Shown piece by piece: positions 1-4,888 of a stretch of DNA of 8,332 nucleotides; position 1 is the stretch's first letter, and every line of letters begins with the position of its first letter. The notes under the pieces were generated by a model. That model searched no databases. It was not told the origin of the DNA and saw only the letters and a program-made list of their open reading frames with translations. This DNA comes from Alphaproteobacteria bacterium (GTDB lineage Bacteria; Pseudomonadota; Alphaproteobacteria; Rhizobiales; Rhizobiaceae). The stretch lies in assembly GCA_017308345.1 (NCBI GenBank), contig JAFKFE010000394.1, positions 1 to 8,332 on the forward strand. The letters are read 5' to 3'. Position numbers and translations under genes: made by a program.

Positions 1-479
1 TTGCGAACCTTCTGCAGCTCGCTCACCAGCGACGGCGCCTGCTGCGCCACGGTGGGCGATTGCGCGGAAGCGTTCTTCAGCCAGGTGACGCCTTCGCTGG
101 CGGCGACACCCTGCAGCCTCGGCGTTCCATCCGCGTGCAACGCCGCCGACGAGACGGCCGCGGCGGGTGCGGCGGCGGCCGCCTCCGTGCCAGCTTCACC
201 CGCCTCGGCCTCGTCGTCGAGGCCGGCGCGTGGGTTCTCCAGATAGCCGATCAGCGCCTCGAGCGCCTCGATGGCATCGGCGCCGTTGGCGCGCACGGTG
301 ACTTCCTGGTTTTCCTTGACCGCCAGGAGCATCAGCTTGACCGAGCTCTTGGCGCTGACCGCCTTGCCGTCCTTGACCAGTTCGACGTCGGATTCGAAAC
401 CTTTGGCGAGTTTCACGAACCGCGTGGCGGGACGGGCGTGCAAACCTTCATGCACTCTGACGATGGTCGAGCGTTCCAT
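1..479 (-). CDS. HPr-Enzyme I fusion phosphotransferase (5' part, runs off left edge)
   Basis: This protein supplies the general PTS phosphate relay: Enzyme I takes phosphate from PEP and passes it to HPr, which feeds the sugar-specific IIA. The first 159 residues are visible. Residues 1-86 are an HPr domain with the active-site motif GLHARPA (His14) and an AKSS segment at the place of the usual regulatory Ser46 (Ser45 by alignment to His14). Residues about 87-121 are a Glu- then Ala-rich linker. From residue 122 the sequence LQGVAASEGV resembles the opening of the Enzyme I N-terminal domain (usual form: GI-AS-GI). The rest, including the EI phospho-histidine and PEP-binding barrel, lies outside the window, so the EI assignment rests on about 38 residues. 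The start is the only ATG ahead of the HPr domain, but its ribosome site is weak (AGAG about 10 bases upstream). It follows srlB by 47 bases on the same strand, so it is probably the cognate phosphodonor for this sorbitol PTS. An alternative is a multidomain protein of the FPr or DhaM type. Confidence 0.85.
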   Translation of the reverse strand, partial: MERSTIVRVHEGLHARPATRFVKLAKGFESDVELVKDGKAVSAKSSVKLMLLAVKENQEVTVRANGADAIEALEALIGYLENPRAGLDDEAEAGEAGTEAAAAAPAAAVSSAALHADGTPRLQGVAASEGVTWLKNASAQSPTVAQQAPSLVSELQKVR

Positions 480-494
480 GGCAATACTCTAGCT

Positions 495-506
495 TATGGC
501 GCCATA
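495..506. promoter_or_regulatory. Perfect 12-bp palindrome between srlB and the HPr-EI gene
   Basis: TATGGC is followed directly by GCCATA, a perfect dyad with no spacer, in the 47-base gap between the srlB stop and the HPr-EI start. A dyad with no loop suits a dimeric DNA-binding protein better than an RNA hairpin. It may equally be chance in GC-rich DNA. No function is assigned. Confidence 0.25.
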
Positions 507-526
507 CCGGGACGGCGCGGATCCTA

Positions 527-907
527 TCAGGCGGCGATGATGATGACAGCGCCAGGCGTCAGCGCCGCCACGAGCGCTCCGGTATCGACCTCGGACGCGC
601 AGACTTCACCGGGTCTCTCGGCCTCGGTCGCTCCGTTGAAGGAGATCACGACATGGCCCATCTCGCGGACCTTGCTCCAGGCCGTGGAGCCGACCGCCGT
701 TATCGTCGCCGACACCGGTCCGAGCGTGATCAAGGCGCCTTTCGCCGGCGCGTCGTCGCTCGGGCCTTCCTCCGTGCTGTGCAGAACGGAGACTTCGGCC
801 AGTTCGGGAGGCGAGCCATCCGCGAAAAGGATGAGCACGCCGCCCTCGGCGAGGTCCGCCACTTCGGGTCCGATGGAAGTGACCCGTGTCTTGAGTAGAA
901 CCGACAT
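527..907 (-). CDS. srlB: PTS glucitol/sorbitol-specific IIA component
   Basis: Cytosolic IIA of the sorbitol PTS: it takes phosphate from HPr on a histidine and passes it to the IIB domain of SrlE. The protein is 126 residues; E. coli SrlB is 123. It aligns along its length with the remembered E. coli protein: TRVTSIG at residues 7-13, the phospho-acceptor His43 in VLHS (same number as in E. coli), and the segment AVGSTAWSKVREMGHVVISF followed by NGATEAERPG. An insertion-like acidic stretch (EEGPSDDAPAKG) follows His43 where E. coli has HGELKGALHPG. The ATG has a GAGG ribosome site about nine bases upstream. It lies 27 bases after srlE and 47 bases before the HPr-EI gene, all on the same strand. 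The identification is firm because the catalytic His and the conserved core are both present. Confidence 0.95.
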   Translation of the reverse strand: MSVLLKTRVTSIGPEVADLAEGGVLILFADGSPPELAEVSVLHSTEEGPSDDAPAKGALITLGPVSATITAVGSTAWSKVREMGHVVISFNGATEAERPGEVCASEVDTGALVAALTPGAVIIIAA

Positions 908-934
908 ATGGCGAACCTCGTTTTTACTTGTGAT

Positions 935-1939
935 TTAGAACACGATCAGGGAGACGACCCATGCGATCAGCACGGAGACCGGGCCCATGATCTGGCGGCT
1001 GATGAGCACCGCCGGCACGCCGATTTCGATCGTCTTCGGCTTGGCCTCACCGAGCGCCAGACCGACGGGAACGAAATCGCAGCCCACCTGTGTGTTGTAG
1101 GCAAACAGCGCCGGCAGCGCCATCGCGGGCGAGATGGTTCCGTTGGCGATCTGCGGGCCGATGATGGCGACACCGATGACCTGCGCGATGACCGCGCCCG
1201 GTCCCAGGATGGGCGACAGGAACGGCAGGCCGCAGATGGCCGAGATCACCAGCAGGCCGACGATGTTGTTGGCCAGCGGCCCCATCGGCTGCGCCAGCAC
1301 GTCGCCGATGCCGGTGTAGAGGATCAAGCCGATCAGCATGGTCACGAAGGCCATGAAGGGCAGCACGTTGCGGACGACCTGGTCGATGGTGCGGCGGCCG
1401 GAATTGAAGAAGATGCCGACGACACGGCCCATGACGCGGCCGATCGAGCTGATCAGGCCGATAAGCCCGCCTTCGCTCGGCGCCGGCTCGGCTGCCCTGG
1501 TTGTGTTGGTGCTGCTTGAAACCATCGATGCTGCTCCCCCCGCAGTGGTGACCGCTTCGGATCCGTCCGCCATTGTGACGTTGGCCGGCTTCACGCCCGA
1601 AACGTAGATGTCTTCCGTGATGAACTGGGCGAGCGGACCCGCCTGGCCGACCGGCGTCAGGTTGACGGTCGGGATACGCTTGCGCGGATAGACGCCGCAG
1701 CGCGCCGTGCCGCCGCAATCGACGACGACGACCGCCATCTCGCTTTCGATCGGCGGCGACTTGAAGCCGTCGACGGCTTGGGCGCCGGTCATGTCGGCGA
1801 TGAGCTGCGCCACCGGATGGATGCCGCCGCCGGTTACCGACACGACCTTGCTGCGCTGTTCGGTCGGTTCAATGACCAGGGGGCCGCCCCAACCGGTGGA
1901 GCCCTTCGATATCTTTACTGCCTTGTATGTCTTGGCCAT
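935..1939 (-). CDS. srlE: PTS glucitol/sorbitol-specific IIB-IIC component
   Basis: This subunit holds the phospho-cysteine IIB domain and a membrane part of the sorbitol permease; it phosphorylates sorbitol to sorbitol-6-phosphate during uptake. It has 334 residues; E. coli SrlE has 319. Residues 1-120 are the cytosolic IIB domain, with KGSTGWGGPL near the start, VVVDCGGTARCGVYPRKRIPT holding Cys75 and Cys81 (Cys75 in DCGG is the likely phosphorylated residue), then GPLAQFITEDIYVSGV. Residues about 125-165 are a Ser/Thr/Ala-rich linker. Residues about 165-334 form the membrane part, including SGRRTIDQVVRNVLPFMAF, FLSPILGPGAVIAQVIGV, ALPALFAYNTQVGCDFVPVG and a hydrophobic C-terminus. A GGGAGG ribosome site precedes the ATG. 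It follows srlA by 15 bases, so translation is probably coupled. Nothing appears missing. Confidence 0.96.
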   Translation of the reverse strand: MAKTYKAVKISKGSTGWGGPLVIEPTEQRSKVVSVTGGGIHPVAQLIADMTGAQAVDGFKSPPIESEMAVVVVDCGGTARCGVYPRKRIPTVNLTPVGQAGPLAQFITEDIYVSGVKPANVTMADGSEAVTTAGGAASMVSSSTNTTRAAEPAPSEGGLIGLISSIGRVMGRVVGIFFNSGRRTIDQVVRNVLPFMAFVTMLIGLILYTGIGDVLAQPMGPLANNIVGLLVISAICGLPFLSPILGPGAVIAQVIGVAIIGPQIANGTISPAMALPALFAYNTQVGCDFVPVGLALGEAKPKTIEIGVPAVLISRQIMGPVSVLIAWVVSLIVF

Positions 1940-1954
1940 GGTGTCCTCCCGCCC

Positions 1955-2722
1955 TTAGAGCTCGACGCCTTGGCGGCGCGCCATGATGGCCGTGATGCGC
2001 TCGGTCAGCATGCCCTTGAGCAGGATGACGACGAGGCCGACGATGGCGTACCAGATGGCCACCTTGACGTGATAGCCATTGGCGATGACGCCTCGCTTCT
2101 CGAGGTCGAGCAGCGCGACCAGCATGCCGCCCCAGACGAAATATTCGCCGGGATTGATATGCGGGAAGAGGCCGAGCGGCGGATGCACGTAGGACACCGC
2201 CGCGTCATAGAAGGCGGGCTTGTGCTTTTCTTCCAGGAAGGAGCCGAAGGTGTAGGCCATCGGATTGGTGAGGAAGAACACCGAGAGCACCGGCAGCACG
2301 GTGTAGCGGGTCAGCGCGATGCGGCCGGCGCCGCGCGCCAGGCCGTGGACGCGCTCCTCGCCGACCAGTTCGGTGACGGCGTAGAAGGCGGTCATCAGCA
2401 CGACCAGCGTCGGGATGATGCCGGTGACGAAGCCAGCGAAAACCTCGCCGCCCTTCTGGAAGATGCCGATGAAATACTTGCCGATCGCGGTCAGCCAGCC
2501 CAGCTGCTCTTCCTGCTGCACGTTCTTCAGCTGTTCCTTCAGCTGATCGGCGGTGACCGGCGCATTGTCGGTCGTCGCCTGCGCCAGAACCACGAGATGA
2601 TCGGTGGCATGCTCGACGCCGAGCTTGCCGTGCCAGGCAGCATCCGAGACCATGGTGCCTGCGACATGCAGGTTGTGCACCGCCAGGTCGGCATGCTGCG
2701 CCAATAACGAAATTACAGACAT
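1955..2722 (-). CDS. srlA: PTS glucitol/sorbitol-specific IIC component with N-terminal extension
   Basis: Integral membrane IIC subunit that, with SrlE, forms the sorbitol channel. From residue about 76 the protein follows E. coli SrlA closely: GKYFIGIFQKGGEVFAGFVTGIIP, then FFLTNPMAYTFGSFLEEKHKP, then the signature GLFPHINPGEYFVWGG, and a final hydrophobic helix ending near ERITAIMARRQGVEL. The protein has 255 residues against about 187 in E. coli. Most of the difference is an N-terminal extension of about 70 residues that is largely polar (TTDNAPVTADQLKEQLKNVQQEEQ), with no convincing signal peptide and no domain I recognise. The long start is well supported: AAGGAGGAG lies just upstream of the ATG at 2722, and no in-frame ATG with a comparable site lies near residue 70. 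It sits 52 bases after gutM and 15 bases before srlE. Confidence 0.95.
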   Translation of the reverse strand: MSVISLLAQHADLAVHNLHVAGTMVSDAAWHGKLGVEHATDHLVVLAQATTDNAPVTADQLKEQLKNVQQEEQLGWLTAIGKYFIGIFQKGGEVFAGFVTGIIPTLVVLMTAFYAVTELVGEERVHGLARGAGRIALTRYTVLPVLSVFFLTNPMAYTFGSFLEEKHKPAFYDAAVSYVHPPLGLFPHINPGEYFVWGGMLVALLDLEKRGVIANGYHVKVAIWYAIVGLVVILLKGMLTERITAIMARRQGVEL

Positions 2723-2733
2723 TTCTCCTCCTT

Positions 2734-2751
2734 ATGACCCCTGCCGGTCAT
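2734..2751 (-). promoter_or_regulatory. Inverted repeat just upstream of the srlA ribosome site
   Basis: ATGACC (2734-2739) and GGTCAT (2746-2751) are perfect six-base arms around a six-base loop, in the gutM-srlA gap and touching the srlA Shine-Dalgarno sequence. As RNA this would form a small hairpin next to the ribosome site. It could affect srlA translation or mRNA processing between gutM and srlA, or it could be an operator half-site pair. No U-run follows, so it is not a standard terminator. Confidence 0.35.
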
Positions 2752-2774
2752 TCCCAGCCGGCTGCCGGCGTCGT

Positions 2775-3212
2775 TTAAGCCCTTGCTACGTTCAAGCCGG
2801 ACAGGCCCGGCTTCTTCCCCGGCTCCGACCGCGCGCGGTCGATCTGCTCGATCGCCCGTTTCACGGCCTCGGCCACACCGGGTTCCCCCTCCCCCATGAT
2901 CGCAGGGTTGGACCGGAGTCGATCGAGGGGGATGCCCTCGAATTCTTCATGTCGCTTGAACTTGGTCAGCACCGAACGGCCGCTCATGACCATCATGCGG
3001 CGCACGATGAGATCCGGCGTCACGACGACGAGCGCGATGGTGCCCTTGGCGAGGCGGCCGCGGAAATTGCCCGCACCGACGAAGCCGTCCTTGTACTGGC
3101 TGGTGACGCCTTTGAAGACATCCGAATAATGCCGCATCTGCAGCCAGACGCCGAGCGATTGCAACGCCCAGACAACAAACAGCAGAAGCAGCGCCCACTG
3201 CCAGATCGCCAT
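2775..3212 (-). CDS. gutM: Glucitol operon activator family protein GutM
   Basis: This is a member of the GutM (SrlM) family, known in E. coli as an activator of the glucitol operon. Starting at 3212 it has 145 residues; E. coli GutM has about 119. Residues 1-25 form a single hydrophobic segment (WQWALLLLFVVWALQSLGVWLQ), suggesting a membrane anchor. Residues 26-100 contain the family-like core: MRHYSDVFKGV, then GRLAKGTIALVVVTPDLIVRRMMVMSGRSVLTKFK and EFEGIPLDRL. The C-terminal 35 or so residues are charged and probably flexible. I chose 3212 over the longer in-frame ATG at 3284 because GGGAGG lies nine bases upstream of it, and the hydrophobic segment then begins at once, as in the family. 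The extra 24 residues from 3284 are acidic and low in complexity, although a GAGG also precedes that ATG. It is the first gene of the PTS operon, unlike E. coli, where gutM lies after the transport genes. Confidence 0.85.
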   Translation of the reverse strand: MAIWQWALLLLFVVWALQSLGVWLQMRHYSDVFKGVTSQYKDGFVGAGNFRGRLAKGTIALVVVTPDLIVRRMMVMSGRSVLTKFKRHEEFEGIPLDRLRSNPAIMGEGEPGVAEAVKRAIEQIDRARSEPGKKPGLSGLNVARA

Positions 3213-3400
3213 TTCGGTTTCCTCCCGAGTCTCTTCCTCCGGCACATATTGAACGGAGGCGAGACGACCCGAAAGTGAGAACATTTGTTTCCTCAGATGT
3301 CAACATGTATTATCTTAGACACCATAACGCTCCACAGGCGACCGGCCGATTTCGGCATCGGCGGCGCTGTGCTAGCCTATCGTCAAACGGGATATGAGAC
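3213..3400. promoter_or_regulatory. Divergent promoter region between gutM and the 3401 gene
   Basis: This 188-base gap separates the leftward PTS operon from the rightward gene and contains the window's most AT-rich short stretch (about 3280-3325). On the minus strand a perfect TTGACA lies at 3303-3298, with a weak -10 (TCTCAC) 17 bases on; the transcript would then start near 3274 and exclude the ATG at 3284. A second minus-strand -10-like GATAAT lies at 3314-3309 without a good -35. On the plus strand TTGTTT (3285-3290) and TATTAT (3308-3313) are 17 bases apart. The dyad ATGT-CA-ACAT at 3297-3306 overlaps these elements and could be an operator. The region is almost certainly regulatory from gene layout; the exact hexamers are tentative. 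Confidence 0.45.
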
Positions 3401-4042
3401 ATGGACCTGCCCTTCAGGCACGAACTGGCGCTTATGCCGGACCTTCGCCACAGGCTGCGGCAGTTGCGCTGGTTCCGCGCCACCTTCCGCAGCAGCGCGA
3501 AGGTGGTTTCGGAAACCTTCGGCGTGCGCTTCGAGATCGACGAGGCCAAGCTGACGCGCGCCTTTCTGGACTGGATCGAGGTCGTGGAAGCGCAGAAGCG
3601 ATTCGCGGCGATCGACCGCGCGGACTTCATCGTCTTCGCCGCCGGACTGGTGCTGCGCGAACTGATCCGGCAGGCGCCGGCGCGGGAGATTTCAGGCCTC
3701 ACCGGAATGATCGAGACGGAAGCCAATGCCGGCACGGCGGAAATCGTGCGCTTCTGGCCGGAGGGTTTCCTCTATACCAACTATTGCGTGTCGGCGATCC
3801 TGGCCGTGCACGAGCAGGAGGTCGGCACGGCGCCCAGCATCGACAAATGCGCCGACGACCTGCGCACATGGTGGTCCTACCGCGAGAACGCGACGGAAAT
3901 GCCCGCCTATGCCGTGGCCTTCCTCGACCGGTTCCTCGGCGCCGAGCCCAACTGGATCACGCCAGACCGCGCCCAGTCCCGCCAGGCCATGCAGCGCGCG
4001 CTTGGGTCATCGCCGGTCAGCGAGGCGCTGCGTCAGCTTTGA
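3401..4042 (+). CDS. Hypothetical protein, 213 residues, no recognised domain
   Basis: I do not recognise this protein. It is a credible gene: the reading frame is open for 213 codons, its codon use is like that of its neighbours, and it has balanced soluble-protein composition. It has no signal peptide, membrane segment or obvious helix-turn-helix. The N-terminus is basic and probably helical (RHRLRQLRWFRATFRSSAKVV). The middle is rich in acidic and hydrophobic residues in a helix-like pattern (LTRAFLDWIEVVEAQKRF, then RADFIVFAAGLVLRELIRQ). The second half carries many aromatic residues (FWPEGFLYTNYCVSAIL, then DDLRTWWSYREN). Cysteines are only two (in NYC and KCAD), so metal binding is not suggested. 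The ribosome site is weak (GGGATATGAG), leaving some doubt about the start; the next in-frame ATG is at 3434 and has no better site. It is transcribed away from the PTS operon and lies 87 bases before the HAD hydrolase. Confidence 0.8.
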   Translation: MDLPFRHELALMPDLRHRLRQLRWFRATFRSSAKVVSETFGVRFEIDEAKLTRAFLDWIEVVEAQKRFAAIDRADFIVFAAGLVLRELIRQAPAREISGLTGMIETEANAGTAEIVRFWPEGFLYTNYCVSAILAVHEQEVGTAPSIDKCADDLRTWWSYRENATEMPAYAVAFLDRFLGAEPNWITPDRAQSRQAMQRALGSSPVSEALRQL

Positions 4043-4129
4043 AGCGTCGGGACGCACCGCCTTACTATTGAACATCTGACTTTTTATCGATAGCGATGTG
4101 CGCATTGGCACGAAAGCCGGGAGACGCGC

Positions 4130-4804
4130 GTGGCGCAAGCTAGACTGATGATTTTCGACTGCGACGGCGTTCTCGTCGACAGCGAGCCGCTGGCCGCCAA
4201 GGCCTATGAGCGCGTCTATGAGAAGCACGGCATGCCCGGCGTCCATGGCGGCATCATCGCGCAATGCATCGGCATGAAGCAGTCCGACATCATCGTCAAA
4301 ATCAAGGAACTGACCGGCCACCAGTTCCCGCCCGCCGCCGATGGCGACATCTGGGCCGAAACCAAGCTGCTGTTTTCCGAGGAACTGAAGCCGACACCGG
4401 GGATCGCCCCATTCCTGAGCGCGCTTGCCGGCGACCGCTGTGTCGCCTCGTCATCCTCGGTCGAACGCATCAACCACAGCCTGTCGGTGACCGGCCTGTC
4501 GCGCTTCTTCGGCGAGGCGATCTTTTCCTCCTCGATGGTGAAGAACGGCAAGCCGGCGCCCGACATCTTCCTCCATGCCGCCAAGAAAATGGGCGCGGAG
4601 ACCGCCGACTGCATCCTGGTCGAGGATTTGTCACTCGGCGTCCAGGGCGCGGTCGCGGCCGGTATGATCGCGATCGGCTACACGGGTGGCGGCCACACTT
4701 ATCCGGAGCACGCCACGCGGCTGAAGGCCGCCGGCGCCGATTTCGTCTGCGCCGACTGGCACGAGGTCAGCCGGCAGTTGGCGGGGCTTGGTGTCCCAGC
4801 CTAA
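4130..4804 (+). CDS. HAD-superfamily hydrolase, beta-phosphoglucomutase/sugar-phosphatase-like
   Basis: Cytosolic Mg-dependent HAD hydrolase that probably removes phosphate from, or moves it on, a small phosphorylated metabolite; the substrate is not predictable. It has 224 residues, usual for the subfamily with a helical cap after motif I. Motif I is DCDGVLVDSE (nucleophile Asp10, acid/base Asp12). Motif II is the serine run at 107-110. The conserved lysine is Lys141 in NGKPAPDIF. Motif III is EDLSLGV (Glu165, Asp166), followed by GAVAAGM. The usual EDS at motif III is EDL here, a mild departure that leaves the acidic metal ligands intact. The start is GTG at 4130, supported by GGGAGA upstream; the alternative ATG at 4148 would leave only MIFDCDG before the catalytic site. 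It follows the 3401 gene on the same strand and may be co-transcribed. Proximity to the sorbitol PTS raises a role in sugar-phosphate turnover, but this is inference. Confidence 0.92.
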   Translation: MAQARLMIFDCDGVLVDSEPLAAKAYERVYEKHGMPGVHGGIIAQCIGMKQSDIIVKIKELTGHQFPPAADGDIWAETKLLFSEELKPTPGIAPFLSALAGDRCVASSSSVERINHSLSVTGLSRFFGEAIFSSSMVKNGKPAPDIFLHAAKKMGAETADCILVEDLSLGVQGAVAAGMIAIGYTGGGHTYPEHATRLKAAGADFVCADWHEVSRQLAGLGVPA

Positions 4805-4819
4805 TCTAACTCTTTGTTG

Positions 4820-4888
4820 GAGCATGATCTTCTCCGAAAACCGGTTCCCACTTTTTGCGTTCGCTGACCTTCGGTTCGGGATCATGCA
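4820..4888. repeat. Rhizobial-type intergenic palindromic repeat
   Basis: Terminal arms GCATGATC (4822-4829) and GATCATGC (4880-4887) are perfect inverted copies. Inside lie CCGAAAACCGGTTCCCAC on the left and TTCGGTTCGG on the right, which can extend the pairing. I recall elements of this kind, with a GTGGGAACCGGTTTTCGG core, as frequent intergenic repeats in Rhizobium, Sinorhizobium and Mesorhizobium. Compared with the compact form I remember, this copy has about 18 extra bases (around 4857-4874) between the core and the right arm. It lies between the convergent HAD and DUF930 genes, 15 bases after the HAD stop and just past the DUF930 stop, so its RNA hairpin could end or protect both transcripts. 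Confidence 0.75.

Noticed and set aside
60..938. A 292-codon open frame on the plus strand across the HPr-EI and srlB genes
   Set aside because: It is antisense to two well-identified PTS genes with intact catalytic motifs. Its translation is a GC-driven mix without family resemblance.
1778..2707. A 309-codon plus-strand frame opposite srlA and srlE
   Set aside because: Rich in Asp, His, Arg and Gly, as expected from the complement of membrane-protein codons in GC-rich DNA. The minus-strand genes match SrlA and SrlE through their full length.
3213..3284. Extension of gutM to the ATG at 3284
   Set aside because: The extra 24 residues are acidic and low in complexity, the 3212 ATG has a stronger ribosome site, and the family normally begins at the hydrophobic segment. 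Kept as an alternative in the gutM entry.
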